The notes: a model not told the origin generated them from the sequence alone. Shown: positions 32,709 to 41,869, counted from the first letter of the stretch. The stretch: DNA of 47,187 bases from Immundisolibacter sp. (GCF_041601295.1 NZ_JBFIII010000006.1:1-47187); one strand, 5' to 3'. Translations and numbers: made by a program.

Positions 32709-34531
32709 CGGTCACCCTCGCCTAGCAGCCACGCATCCAGCACCAAACGGGCGACCGGCGCGGCGGTGCCACTGCCGGAGACGCCGTTTTCCACCAGTAC
32801 GGCGAGCGCAATTCGTGGCGCCTCAAACGGCGCATAAGCGATGAACAGCGCATGGTCAAGCAGGTGTTTGGCAACATCGCGACCGCGATCGTCGGCGCGC
32901 TGACTCAGGCCGAACACCTGTGCCGTCCCGGTTTTTCCGGCCGCGCTATAAGGCGCGTCCTGCAGGGCCCGGTAAGCGGTACCGCCGGGTGACACCACGG
33001 CGTGCATGCCATCGCTCACCGTTTGCCACTGCTGGGCACTGGCTACGGGTGGGTGTTCCGCTGCTGAGACCGGCAGGCCAAGGGGCGGTGGCACCAGCCG
33101 CGGCGTGGGGGTTGTGCCGCGACTTGCCACCAGTGCAGTGGCCATCGCCAGTTGCAGTGTGGTGGCGGTGTTGTAACCCTGACCGATGCCGGCACTGAGC
33201 GTTTCGCCCGGGTACCAGATTTCCTTGCGGACCCTGCGTTTCCAGGCTCGTGACGGCAGCACCCCGGCCAACTCGCCCGGCAGATCGATGCCGGTCAGCG
33301 CACCCAGGCCGAAGCGGCTGAGCGAGTCGTGCATGCGATCGATGCCCAGCCTGCGTGCCAGGTCGTAAAAATACACGTCGCAGGACTGCGGTACGGCCCG
33401 GTGCATGTCGACCTGGCCGTGCCCCTCGCGCTTCCAGCAGCGGTAGCGACGCGGCGAGTTGCCTAGCCGGTACCAGCCTGGACACCAGACGTGGTCCGTT
33501 GGCCTGACAGTGTTGCTGGTAAGTCCGGCCAGCGCCATCAGCGGCTTGATCGTGGATCCGGGCGGGTACAGGCCGCGCAATGCCCGGTCCATGAGTGGCC
33601 GGTCCGGGTTGGTCAGCAGGCGCTGGTAGTCTTCCACGCTGATACCACCCACAAACAGGTTGGGGTCGAAGGTGGGCTCACTGACCATCGCCAGAACTTG
33701 CCCGTCACGGGGGTCGAGGGCCACCACGGCACCGGCACGGCCCGCCAATGCGGTCTTGGCGGCCAGTTGCAGGTCAAGGTCAAGATTCAGGCGCAGCGGG
33801 GTACCGGGTTGAGCGCGGCTGCGGTTGAGTATCCGCAGTCGCCGTCCCTGGGCGTCCACTTCCACCTCTTGATAGCCGACCCGGCCTTGTAATTCGGCGT
33901 CGTAGGATTTCTCCACGCCGGACTTGCCGATACTGTCGGTGGCGCGTTGTTCGGCACTGGCCTGCACCAGTTCTGTTTCATTGACCCGTCCAACGTAGCC
34001 GACCACGTGCGCGGTGAGTGGGCCGTGGGGGTAATGGCGGGACAGATCGCCACGCAACTCGACCCCGGGGAAATTGTGTCGATGTACCGCGAAACGGGCG
34101 GCCTCGCTTTCGTCCAGATAGCGACGCAACACCAGAGCCTCGAAGCGCGGCCGACTGCGCCGTAACTGGGCAAGGCGCTCGAGATCGGCCGGGCGCAGGC
34201 TGACCAACGCTTCCAGCCCCCGTAGCGTGGCATCCAGATCCGGTACGTTCTCTGGGGTCAGGTAGAGGCTGAAGCTCGATACGTTCTCTGCCAGCAGCGT
34301 GCCGTTGCGGTCGGTAATGATGCCGCGTGCGGGGGCGATTACCTCGGCCCGAATGCTGTTGTTATGAGACGCAGTGGCGTAGCGGTCGTGCTGTACCACT
34401 TGCAGCCAGGCCAGGCGCGCCACAAGCAATCCACCGATCAGGGCCATCAGTGCAAGCACCAGAACTACCCGTTTACGGAACAGGCGTAGCTCCGCCGCGG
34501 GATCCTTGATGGTTTGGCGCTGGCGGGGCAT
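32705..34531 (-). CDS. mrdA: Penicillin-binding protein 2 (elongation transpeptidase)
   Basis: Class B PBP that cross-links peptidoglycan in the elongasome and activates RodA. The 608-residue protein has one N-terminal membrane helix (RVVLVLALMALIGGLLVARL), a PBP dimerisation domain (about 60-240), and the transpeptidase domain with STIK in YPPGSTIKPLMALAG, SCD in AVPQSCDVYFYDLA, and KTG in YSAAGKTGTAQVFG. The length fits the family (about 600-650). It lies 4 bp after mreD and overlaps rodA by 4 bp. Confidence 0.97.
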   Translation of the reverse strand: MPRQRQTIKDPAAELRLFRKRVVLVLALMALIGGLLVARLAWLQVVQHDRYATASHNNSIRAEVIAPARGIITDRNGTLLAENVSSFSLYLTPENVPDLDATLRGLEALVSLRPADLERLAQLRRSRPRFEALVLRRYLDESEAARFAVHRHNFPGVELRGDLSRHYPHGPLTAHVVGYVGRVNETELVQASAEQRATDSIGKSGVEKSYDAELQGRVGYQEVEVDAQGRRLRILNRSRAQPGTPLRLNLDLDLQLAAKTALAGRAGAVVALDPRDGQVLAMVSEPTFDPNLFVGGISVEDYQRLLTNPDRPLMDRALRGLYPPGSTIKPLMALAGLTSNTVRPTDHVWCPGWYRLGNSPRRYRCWKREGHGQVDMHRAVPQSCDVYFYDLARRLGIDRMHDSLSRFGLGALTGIDLPGELAGVLPSRAWKRRVRKEIWYPGETLSAGIGQGYNTATTLQLAMATALVASRGTTPTPRLVPPPLGLPVSAAEHPPVASAQQWQTVSDGMHAVVSPGGTAYRALQDAPYSAAGKTGTAQVFGLSQRADDRGRDVAKHLLDHALFIAYAPFEAPRIALAVLVENGVSGSGTAAPVARLVLDAWLLGEGDR

Positions 34532-34535
34532 GGTC

Positions 34536-35021
34536 CTAGAAACGGCTGCCGCGGCGCAGATCGCGCAAAGTCAGAAAGAGCCATGGCCACACCAACGCGC
34601 CACTGAGTGCCGGCAGCAGCATGGTCATTGCCAAAGGCCGGCCGCCGCTGCCAGTGACCAGCGCCAGCAAGGCCTGATGCAGGGCCAGCGCCGGCACCAG
34701 GAGCAGCGCTTGCTGGGGAAGCGGCAGCACGCGAATACGCTGGTGCACCCACAGCACGATGGCGGCAAGCACCGACAGGGCCAGGGCGTGCTGGCCCAGC
34801 GGCGTTCCGGTCAGCACGTCATGCAGCAGTCCGAGTGTGAAGCCCACGCTGATGCCCACCTGGTCGGGTTGCGCGAGGCACCAATAGGCAAGTACCAGGG
34901 CCAGCCAGGGTGGCTGCCAGTGGGTGGCCCAGGCCGGCACTGGGGCCATTGTTAACAGGCAGGCCGCCACCACGCTGAGGACGACCGCCAGGGGTCCGGG
35001 CTGGGCGGCTGCGGCACTCAT
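34536..35021 (-). CDS. mreD: Rod shape-determining protein MreD
   Basis: Small integral membrane partner of MreC in the rod complex, 161 residues with five or six hydrophobic segments. FTLGLLHDVLTGTPLGQHALAL (quoted: GLLHDVLTGTPLGQHAL) is the characteristic MreD stretch. It is rich in Ala and Leu, and identification rests mainly on this motif and its place between mreC (4-bp overlap) and mrdA (4-bp gap). Confidence 0.93.
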   Translation of the reverse strand: MSAAAAQPGPLAVVLSVVAACLLTMAPVPAWATHWQPPWLALVLAYWCLAQPDQVGISVGFTLGLLHDVLTGTPLGQHALALSVLAAIVLWVHQRIRVLPLPQQALLLVPALALHQALLALVTGSGGRPLAMTMLLPALSGALVWPWLFLTLRDLRRGSRF

Positions 35022-35902
35022 TGGACCGGTGAGTCGGCAGGCCCGGCGCTTGGGTCAACCGGAGGTTCCACCGCGGCTTCCGGTGGCCACACCAGCAGCA
35101 CCTCCTGAATACGGTCCAGATGCCCGCTAGGCGTCGCCTGCACTTCGGCGAATTCGCCTTCGCCGATACGATTGATGGTACTGACCATGGCGACCGGCAG
35201 GTTCGGCGGGAATACATCGTCCAGACCGGATGTGACCAACACATCGCCGACTTCAATATCCACGTGGTTGGGCAGAAAGGGCAGGTCGAGTGCACCTGGG
35301 GGGCCGCGGCCCGACGCGATGGCGCGCACGCCGCTGCGTATGGATTTGACCGGAATCGCGTGGCGGGCATCCGTGATCAGCAGTACCTGACTGGTCTGCG
35401 CAGCGACATGCAGTACCTGACCGATCACGCCGTCGGCGTCGAGTACCGGTTGACCTATGAACACCCCGTGCATCAGGCCTTTGTCGACCTGCACCTGACC
35501 GACGTAGGGGTCAAGGCTGACCCGGACGGTACTTGCGATCAAAACCCGCAATGGTTGTGGCGTTCGCACCACGGAATCGACCAGCGCGCGCAGCCGCTGG
35601 TTCTCGGCTTGCACCGCGGCCAGCGTCTGTACTTGCAGGCGCAGGTAGCGTCGATCCTCGCGCAAGGCCAGAATTTCCTCGCGCAGGGCTTGCCTCTCGC
35701 GCAAGCCGTCAGCGCCCCAGGACCAGGCTCGAAAGGGCAGATCCACAGCTTGCTGTAGCGGGTGCAGGAGGGTCAGGGCCACCCCGCGCAGTGGCTCCAG
35801 GGCTGCTCCACGCTGGTCGACGAACAGCAGCAGCAACGCTGCCAGCGCCGCCAAAAGCACACGCAAGGCCAGCGAGGGTCGGCGCCGGAACAGACTAGGC
35901 AT
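35018..35902 (-). CDS. mreC: Rod shape-determining protein MreC
   Basis: Bitopic membrane protein that activates PBP2/RodA. The 294-residue protein has a short cytoplasmic tail, a membrane helix (LRVLLAALAALLLLFVD, about 11-27), a coiled coil (REEILALREDRRYLRLQVQT and AENQRLRALVDS, about 70-110) and two beta-barrel subdomains containing VDKGLMHGVFIGQPV, GVIGQVLHVAAQTSQVLLITD and GDVLVTSGLDDVFPPNLPV (each quoted within limits). The C-terminus is Pro-rich and Val-rich. It starts 45 bp after mreB. Confidence 0.96.
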   Translation of the reverse strand: MPSLFRRRPSLALRVLLAALAALLLLFVDQRGAALEPLRGVALTLLHPLQQAVDLPFRAWSWGADGLRERQALREEILALREDRRYLRLQVQTLAAVQAENQRLRALVDSVVRTPQPLRVLIASTVRVSLDPYVGQVQVDKGLMHGVFIGQPVLDADGVIGQVLHVAAQTSQVLLITDARHAIPVKSIRSGVRAIASGRGPPGALDLPFLPNHVDIEVGDVLVTSGLDDVFPPNLPVAMVSTINRIGEGEFAEVQATPSGHLDRIQEVLLVWPPEAAVEPPVDPSAGPADSPVQ

Positions 35903-35947
35903 GGGGCACGGATAGCAACGCGGCCAGGCCGCCAGCGCGGCGCCGGC

Positions 35948-36991
35948 TCACTCCTCGTCGAAGATGTCGGTCACCTGGTCGATGAAGTCGAGCGCCATCT
36001 CGCCGCCGCGGGCCACGCACAGCATGGGCTCGTCCGCGATCACCACCGGCAGACCGGTTTCTTCGGCAAACAGCTTGTCGATACCGCGCAGCAGTGCACC
36101 GCCACCGGTCAACACCATGCCCCGTTCGGCGACGTCCGATGAAAGCTCTGGCGGAATCTGCTCCAGGGCCTTGCGCAGCCCGGCGATGATGCCGTGGAGC
36201 GGATCCTGCAGCGCTTCGAGCACCTCGTTACTGTTGAGCGTGAACGCGCGCGGCACGCCCTCGGCCAGGTTGCGGCCGTTGACCTGAATTTCACGCACCT
36301 CGTCGCCCGGGTAGGCGGATCCGATCTGGTGCTTGATGGTCTCGGCGGTCGTCTCGCCGATCAAGGTGCCGTAATTACGCCGTACGTAGTTGATGATGGC
36401 CTCATCGAAGCGGTCACCGCCGATGCGTACCGATTCGGAATAGACCAGGCCGTTCAGGGAGATCACGGCGATTTCGGTGGTGCCACCCCCGATGTCGATG
36501 ATCATCGAGCCGGTAGCCTCGCTCACCGGCAATCCGGCGCCGATGGCAGCGGCCATGGGTTCCTCGATTAGATATACTTCCCGGGCCCCGGCGCCGAGCG
36601 CCGATTCGCGGATGGCGCGCCGCTCGACCTGCGTCGAACCGCACGGTACCCCCACCACCACCCGCGGGCTGGGACGAAAGAAACCGCGCTCATGCGCTTT
36701 GCGAATGAAGTGCTGCAACATCTTCTCGGTGACGTAGAAGTCGGCGATTACGCCGTCTTTCAGCGGCCGGATGGCGGTAATGTTGCCCGGCGTGCGGCCC
36801 AGCATGCGCTTGGCCTCGATGCCAACCGCCTGAATCACCTTGCGCCCGTTGGTGCTGGCGCCATGGCGGATGGCCACCACCGATGGCTCCTGCAGCACGA
36901 TGCCGCGCCCACGGACCGAGATCAGGGTGTTGGCGGTGCCAAGGTCGATGGCGAGATCGCTCGAGAAAAGCCCAAACAGTTTTTTGAACAT
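35948..36991 (-). CDS. mreB: Rod shape-determining protein MreB
   Basis: Bacterial actin that organises the elongasome; 347 residues, the standard length. Landmarks: the N-terminal amphipathic membrane helix MFKKLFGLF, phosphate loop 1 AIDLGTANTLI, EPMAAAIGAGLPV, phosphate loop 2 IIDIGGGTTEIAVISL, and LTGGGALLRGIDKL near the C-terminus. First gene of the ten-gene minus-strand operon, with a good candidate promoter at 37051-37079. Confidence 0.98.
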   Translation of the reverse strand: MFKKLFGLFSSDLAIDLGTANTLISVRGRGIVLQEPSVVAIRHGASTNGRKVIQAVGIEAKRMLGRTPGNITAIRPLKDGVIADFYVTEKMLQHFIRKAHERGFFRPSPRVVVGVPCGSTQVERRAIRESALGAGAREVYLIEEPMAAAIGAGLPVSEATGSMIIDIGGGTTEIAVISLNGLVYSESVRIGGDRFDEAIINYVRRNYGTLIGETTAETIKHQIGSAYPGDEVREIQVNGRNLAEGVPRAFTLNSNEVLEALQDPLHGIIAGLRKALEQIPPELSSDVAERGMVLTGGGALLRGIDKLFAEETGLPVVIADEPMLCVARGGEMALDFIDQVTDIFDEE

Positions 36992-37050
36992 TTAGTGGGT
37001 CCGGCAAGCCTTAAGGTGTTGGCAAGGCGATAAAAGTACTGTCGCGGCGC

Positions 37051-37079
37051 AATCTAGCAATGGCCCGGCACGATCACAA
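37051..37079 (-). promoter_or_regulatory. Candidate sigma-70 promoter of the mreB operon
   Basis: On the minus strand, TTGTGA (37074-37079) and TAGATT (37051-37056) are separated by exactly 17 nt, and the -10 is preceded by TGC, an extended -10 feature. Four of six bases match the consensus in each box. It lies 60 bp upstream of the mreB start in the divergent gap with gatC. No equally good gatC promoter was found on the other strand. Confidence 0.5.
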
Positions 37080-37097
37080 CCGACGGTGAGGAAGCAG

Positions 37098-37385
37098 GTG
37101 TCGATTAGTAACGATGAGGTCCGCAAAGCGGCACATCTGGCTCGTATCTGGGTACCCGCAGAGCAGTTGCCGGTATATGCGGCGGAATTGAACGCCATAC
37201 TGGCACTGGTGGAACGCATGAACAGCGTCGATACCTCGCAGGTGTTACCGCTCGCCCATCCCGTCGATGCCAGCCAGCGCCTGCGCCCTGACGCGGTAAC
37301 TGAAACAGACCAGCGGCGTCATTTTCAGGCCGGTGCCCCGTTGGTGCAGGACGGCCTGTATCTGGTGCCAAAGGTCATCGAATGA
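37098..37385 (+). CDS. gatC: Asp-tRNA(Asn)/Glu-tRNA(Gln) amidotransferase subunit C
   Basis: Small subunit that holds GatA and GatB together in the enzyme that amidates mischarged Glu-tRNA(Gln) or Asp-tRNA(Asn). I chose the GTG at 37098: it is preceded by GAGGAA with 5-nt spacing and gives 95 residues beginning SISNDEVRKAAHLARI after the initiator, the normal GatC length and start; a GTG at 37086 is also in frame. MNSVDTSQVLPLAHPVDASQRLRPD (quoted: VDTSQVLPLAHPVDASQ) is the GatA-binding belt. First gene of gatCAB. Confidence 0.95.
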   Translation: MSISNDEVRKAAHLARIWVPAEQLPVYAAELNAILALVERMNSVDTSQVLPLAHPVDASQRLRPDAVTETDQRRHFQAGAPLVQDGLYLVPKVIE

Positions 37386-37430
37386 CGCAAAGTTTACACC
37401 GCCGCCAGCGTTTTCAGACGGCTTTTGCCA

Positions 37431-38882
37431 ATGCTTGATGACACCATAAGCCAGCAGGCGGCCGCCTTGCGTCGAGGTGATTATTCGGCCAATGAACTGG
37501 TGACGGCCTATCTGACACGGATCGTCGCCAGAAACGGCATGCTCAATGCCTACCTGACAGTGACCGAACAGGCCGCACTGGACGGTGCGCGGGCGGCCGA
37601 CGCCGCGCTTGCCGACGGCAGTGCAGGTCCGCTGACCGGCATCCCGATTGCCCATAAGGACATTTTTTGCACCGACGGCGTGCGCACCAGTTGCGCCTCG
37701 CGGATGCTGGACAACTTCATCGCGCCCTATGACGCGACTGTGGTGATGCGTCTGGCCGCCGCCGGTGCCGTGGTGCTGGGTAAGACCAATATGGACGAGT
37801 TCGCCATGGGTTCGTCCAACGAGACCTCGTTCTACGGCCCGGTGCGCAATCCATGGGATAGCCAGCGCGTGCCCGGCGGCAGCAGCGGCGGTTCGGCCGC
37901 GGCGGTAGCGGCGGGGCTGTGCGCTGCGGCGACGGGCACCGATACCGGCGGCTCCATCCGCCAGCCAGCGGCGCTGACCGGCATTTGTGGCCTGAAGCCC
38001 ACTTATGGCCGGGTCTCCCGCTACGGCATGATTGCATTCGCGTCCTCCCTGGATCAGGGCGGCCCCATGGCACGCAGTGCACAGGATCTGGCGCTGCTGC
38101 TGCAGGCGATGGCCGGTTTCGACCCGCGCGATTCGACCAGTATCGAGCGCGAGGTGCCGGATTACACGGCCGCGCTTGGCGTATCGCTGCAAGGTCTTCG
38201 CATCGGTTTGCCGCGAGAGTATTTCGACGCCGGCCTCGACCCCGCCGTGGGCGACGCCGTGCGGGCTGCGCTGGCAGAACTGGAGCGGCTCGGGGCCACA
38301 TTGGTCGACATCAGCCTGCCACATACGCACTTATCAGTCCCGGCGTATTACGTGGTCGCGCCAGCCGAGGCATCGTCCAATCTCGCCCGCTACGACGGTG
38401 TGCGCTATGGCTACCGCTGCGACAATCCGGCAGACCTGCAGGACTTGTATCAACGCAGCCGCAGCGAAGGATTTGGCGCCGAGGTCAAGCGGCGTATTCT
38501 GATCGGCACCTATGTGCTTTCGGCCGGCTATTACGACGCCTATTACCTCAAGGCGCAGCGGGTGCGCCGGCTGATACGCAACGACTTCCTGGAGGCTTTC
38601 GGGCAGGTGGATGTGATTGCCGGCCCCACCGTGCCCGGCCCGGCGTTCCGGCTGGGCGAGAGAAGTAACGACCCGGTGGCCATGTACCTGTCGGACATTT
38701 ACACGCTGGCCGTCAATCTGGCCGGCCTACCCGGACTGTCCGTGCCCTGTGGACTGGTGCAGGGGTTGCCGGTGGGGCTGCAACTGATCGGCCGCGACTT
38801 CGACGAAGCGTCCTTGTTGAATGTGGCGCACCGCTACCAGCAGGTCACCGACTGGCACCTGCGCCGCCCGCCGGAGGCCTGA
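37431..38882 (+). CDS. gatA: Aspartyl/glutamyl-tRNA amidotransferase subunit A
   Basis: Glutaminase subunit of GatCAB, from the amidase-signature family. I chose the ATG at 37431 (483 residues, MLDDTISQQAAALRRG); a TTG two codons earlier is less likely. The Ser-cisSer-Lys triad is present: K in PIAHKDIFCT (about 76), the cis-Ser in GGSSGGSAAAVAAG (about 152) and the nucleophile Ser in DTGGSIRQPAAL (about 176). GLKPTYGRVSRYGMIAFASSLDQ (quoted: KPTYGRVSRYGMIAFASS) is diagnostic for GatA. It lies 45 bp after gatC and 4 bp before gatB. Confidence 0.98.
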   Translation: MLDDTISQQAAALRRGDYSANELVTAYLTRIVARNGMLNAYLTVTEQAALDGARAADAALADGSAGPLTGIPIAHKDIFCTDGVRTSCASRMLDNFIAPYDATVVMRLAAAGAVVLGKTNMDEFAMGSSNETSFYGPVRNPWDSQRVPGGSSGGSAAAVAAGLCAAATGTDTGGSIRQPAALTGICGLKPTYGRVSRYGMIAFASSLDQGGPMARSAQDLALLLQAMAGFDPRDSTSIEREVPDYTAALGVSLQGLRIGLPREYFDAGLDPAVGDAVRAALAELERLGATLVDISLPHTHLSVPAYYVVAPAEASSNLARYDGVRYGYRCDNPADLQDLYQRSRSEGFGAEVKRRILIGTYVLSAGYYDAYYLKAQRVRRLIRNDFLEAFGQVDVIAGPTVPGPAFRLGERSNDPVAMYLSDIYTLAVNLAGLPGLSVPCGLVQGLPVGLQLIGRDFDEASLLNVAHRYQQVTDWHLRRPPEA

Positions 38883-38886
38883 GCCG

Positions 38887-40320
38887 ATGACCTGGGAAAC
38901 TGTCATCGGCCTTGAAGTCCACTGCCAGCTTGCCACGCGTAGCAAGCTGTTCTCCGGCGCGTTGACCGAGTTTGGCGCGCCGCCTAACACGCAGGCTTGC
39001 GCCGTCGATCTGGCCCTGCCGGGGGTGCTGCCGGTGCTCAACCGCGAGGCGGTGGCCATGGCGGTCACGTTCGGTCTGGCGATCGGCGCCCAGATCACGC
39101 CCCGCTCGGTGTTCGCGCGCAAGAACTACTTCTACCCGGATCTGCCCAAGGGCTACCAGATCAGCCAGTACGAGCTGCCGATCGTTGCCGGTGGCCAGCT
39201 GGACATCGGCCTGCCGGACGGCACCGTCAAGCGTATCCGCATCACCCGCGCGCACCTCGAGGAGGACGCCGGCAAGTCCCTGCACGAGGACTTCCAGGGC
39301 CAGACCGGCATCGACCTCAATCGCGCCGGTACGCCGCTGATCGAGATTGTGTCCGAGCCGGAACTGTCCAGCGCCGCCGAGGCGGTGGCCTACCTTAAAA
39401 AACTGCACGCCCTGGTGCGGTATCTGGAAATCTCCGATGCCAACATGCAGGAAGGCTCGTTTCGCTGCGACGCCAATGTGTCGGTGCGCCAGGTGGGCGA
39501 CAGCAAGCTGGGTACCCGCGCCGAGATCAAGAACATCAACTCCTTCCGCTTCGTCGAGCGCGCCATCAACGTCGAAATCGAACGTCAGATTGAGCGGCTG
39601 GAAAGCGGCGGCCGGGTCGTCCAGGAAACCCGCCTTTACGATGCCGATCGCAACGAAACCCGTGCCATGCGCGGCAAGGAAGAAGCCAACGATTACCGCT
39701 ATTTCCCCGATCCCGACCTGTTGCCGGTAGAGGTGTCAGCCGCCTGGCTGGACGAGCTTCGTGCCGCTTTGCCGGAGCTGCCGGCCGCCAAACACCAGCG
39801 CTTCATGGACCAGCATGGCCTGTCCAGCTACGACGCCGACCTGCTGACCGCCGAGCGGGAACTGGCCGATTACTTCGAGGCGGTGCTCGCGAACGGTGTT
39901 GACGCCAAGCTTGCCGCCAACTGGATCAACGGCGAACTCGCTGCCGCGCTGAATCGCGACGACCTACCCATCAGCGCGGCGCCCATCGGCACGGCCGCCT
40001 TGGCCGGACTGCTGCGCCGCATCAGCGACAACACCCTGTCCGGCAAGATGGCCAAGGACGTGTTTGCCGCCATGTGGCTGGGGGAGGGTGACGCCGATCG
40101 CATCATCGATGCCCGGGGCTTGCGGCAACTCACCGACAGCGGGGCCATCGAATCGGCGGTCGCCGGGGTGTTGGCGGCCAACCCGGAGCAGGTTGAGCAG
40201 CTCCTGTCCGGCAAGGACAAGGTGCTCGGCTTCCTGGTCGGGCAGGTAATGAAAACCACCGCCGGCAAGGCCAATCCGGCGCAGGTCAACCAGCTGATCA
40301 GGCAAAAACTCGGGCTGTGA
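38887..40320 (+). CDS. gatB: Aspartyl/glutamyl-tRNA amidotransferase subunit B
   Basis: Kinase/amidotransferase subunit of GatCAB, 477 residues from the ATG at 38887. The N-terminus WETVIGLEVHCQLAT, FYPDLPKGYQISQYELPI, RAHLEEDAGKSLHE, EGSFRCDANVSVR and KEEANDYRYFPDPDLLP are all diagnostic. The C-terminal YqeY-like tail (VGQVMKTTAGKANPAQVNQLIRQKL) binds tRNA. The presence of gatCAB indicates that this organism makes Gln-tRNA and/or Asn-tRNA by transamidation. Confidence 0.98.
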   Translation: MTWETVIGLEVHCQLATRSKLFSGALTEFGAPPNTQACAVDLALPGVLPVLNREAVAMAVTFGLAIGAQITPRSVFARKNYFYPDLPKGYQISQYELPIVAGGQLDIGLPDGTVKRIRITRAHLEEDAGKSLHEDFQGQTGIDLNRAGTPLIEIVSEPELSSAAEAVAYLKKLHALVRYLEISDANMQEGSFRCDANVSVRQVGDSKLGTRAEIKNINSFRFVERAINVEIERQIERLESGGRVVQETRLYDADRNETRAMRGKEEANDYRYFPDPDLLPVEVSAAWLDELRAALPELPAAKHQRFMDQHGLSSYDADLLTAERELADYFEAVLANGVDAKLAANWINGELAAALNRDDLPISAAPIGTAALAGLLRRISDNTLSGKMAKDVFAAMWLGEGDADRIIDARGLRQLTDSGAIESAVAGVLAANPEQVEQLLSGKDKVLGFLVGQVMKTTAGKANPAQVNQLIRQKLGL

Positions 40321-40388
40321 CCGGCATCGTCTGAATCACGGCTGGCCAAGCCCGGCATTCATGGCAAGCGGAACAGGTCAACGTTTCC

Positions 40389-41258
40389 TCAGCCGCCGTG
40401 CTCGGGCGCGGCGGTGACCTGTCGCACAAAGGCATCGACCTGGTCGAGTGCATTGGCGCGCCAGCGCAGGGGGCCGGCCAGTGCAACCAGCGGCCACACG
40501 TGGCCCAGGTCCGGGAACAACACGCTGGTGGCGGTGCCGCCCTGGGCGTTGACCTGCGCCGCCAGCGACTCGCTGTTTCGCGGCCGCACGGTTGTGTCGT
40601 CCGCGCCGTGCAGCAGCAGCAGCGGTGGCGCGCCCGCGCTGGCAAAGTTGACCGGTTGCGTGCCTGGCCACTGCTCGGTCGGCCCGAACACCTGGCGCAG
40701 AATCGGGTCGGTGATGGGCAAAAAATCGTAAGGCCCGCCGAACCCGATCATGCCGCGCAGCCACTGCCGCGAACCGCCAGCCTTTGCCAGTAGGTCGGCA
40801 TCAAGCGCCAGCATGGCGGCGTTATAGGCGCCGGCGGAATGGCCCATCAGCACGAGTTTTCCGGCGTCGCCGCCGAACTGTGCCGCGTGCTCGTGGGCCC
40901 ACACCACCGCCCGTGCGCAGTCGTCCAGAAACGCCGGGAAACGCACCGTCGGGTACACCCTGTAGTCCGGCACCATGACCACCACGCCCCGGCTTGCCAG
41001 CGCTTTGCCGATGAAGCCGTAGTGGCGGCGTGAGCCGTCCTGCCAGCGCCCCCCGTAAAAGAACACCACCACGGGCGCGTCTTTCGCCTGTGGCGGGGCA
41101 TACACGTCGAGCCTCAGACCGGTGTCCGGGTCGAATGCCACGCCGCGGGTAACCGCGGCTGGTCCGGGCGTCAGGGTTGTGAGTAACGGCGCGCAGCCCG
41201 CCAGGCCGAATAGCAGCGCCACCGGTAGCAGCCGACAAAGGTTCACCAGAACGCCCAT
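40389..41258 (-). CDS. Lipoprotein alpha/beta hydrolase (carboxylesterase type)
   Basis: Predicted lipid-anchored esterase of 289 residues. The signal peptide ends in the lipobox FGLAGC with C22. The alpha/beta-hydrolase core has the oxyanion segment VVVFFYGGRWQDGS (YGG in place of HGG), the nucleophile elbow GHSAG with S141, the acid in LLHGADDTTV (about 212-221), and the histidine in FPDLGHVWPL. This resembles BD-FAE/kynurenine-formamidase-like esterases. Substrate unknown. It overlaps the CMD/Rieske gene by 16 bp and converges on gatB; the 68-bp gap has no clear terminator. Confidence 0.85.
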   Translation of the reverse strand: MGVLVNLCRLLPVALLFGLAGCAPLLTTLTPGPAAVTRGVAFDPDTGLRLDVYAPPQAKDAPVVVFFYGGRWQDGSRRHYGFIGKALASRGVVVMVPDYRVYPTVRFPAFLDDCARAVVWAHEHAAQFGGDAGKLVLMGHSAGAYNAAMLALDADLLAKAGGSRQWLRGMIGFGGPYDFLPITDPILRQVFGPTEQWPGTQPVNFASAGAPPLLLLHGADDTTVRPRNSESLAAQVNAQGGTATSVLFPDLGHVWPLVALAGPLRWRANALDQVDAFVRQVTAAPEHGG

Positions 41259-41869
41259 AGCTGGCCGTCTTCCACTTTGTGGGCCAGCGCCAGCAGTGGT
41301 CGCTTGCCTTTTTCGATGCAGGCGCCGCTGTTCAGGTCGAACACCCAGCCGTGCCCCGGGCAGGTCAGGCGTTCACCCTGGATGGCCAGTTCCGGGACGT
41401 CGGTGCTTTGATGCGGGCAGCGCGCGTCGTACACCATCAGCGTGTCGGCCTGACGGTGGATGAATACGGCGCGGCCCCGCACCTCGCGGCGTAGGGTGCC
41501 GCGCGCCGGGAGCTCGTCCATCGGCAGTAGCGCATGCCAGTCGGCGGTCGCCCCGAGCGCACTCAGGCGAAACTCCGGCAGGTCCAGAGCCAGCAGTTGA
41601 TCGATTGCCCACACCACGCGGGTGAGGCCCAGCATCGGAAATGCCATCAGCAATGCGTCGAGCACTTCGTCGGCGCTGGCGCCGCTGCGTAGCGCGCGCG
41701 TCAGGTACTGGCGAAAACCGCGTTCGGTCTGTGCATGCACTTTGCTGATCAGGGAAATCAGCGCCCGGGTCTTGGGGTCCAGCCGCCGCCCGGCTGCCTT
41801 CAAAAAGGCGAAATAGGGCTGCATGGCATCCGGGCGGGCTTGGGTCAGGTAGTCGAGAGCGCGGCTCAT
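41243..41869 (-). CDS. Carboxymuconolactone-decarboxylase-like/Rieske fusion protein
   Basis: A 208-residue two-domain protein. Residues 1-95 resemble the carboxymuconolactone decarboxylase/AhpD helical fold (DPKTRALISLISKVHAQTE, RSGASADEVLDALLMAFPMLG) but lack the AhpD CxxC pair. Residues 108-208 are a Rieske-type [2Fe-2S] domain with the full set of ligands: C151-P-H153 and C170-PG-H173, with 16 residues between. The Rieske part looks like soluble ferredoxin or NirD-type domains. It has no signal peptide. It could pass electrons to an oxygenase not encoded here, or act as a redox-controlled decarboxylase. Shares a 16-bp overlap with the downstream esterase gene. Confidence 0.8.
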   Translation of the reverse strand: MSRALDYLTQARPDAMQPYFAFLKAAGRRLDPKTRALISLISKVHAQTERGFRQYLTRALRSGASADEVLDALLMAFPMLGLTRVVWAIDQLLALDLPEFRLSALGATADWHALLPMDELPARGTLRREVRGRAVFIHRQADTLMVYDARCPHQSTDVPELAIQGERLTCPGHGWVFDLNSGACIEKGKRPLLALAHKVEDGQLWAFW

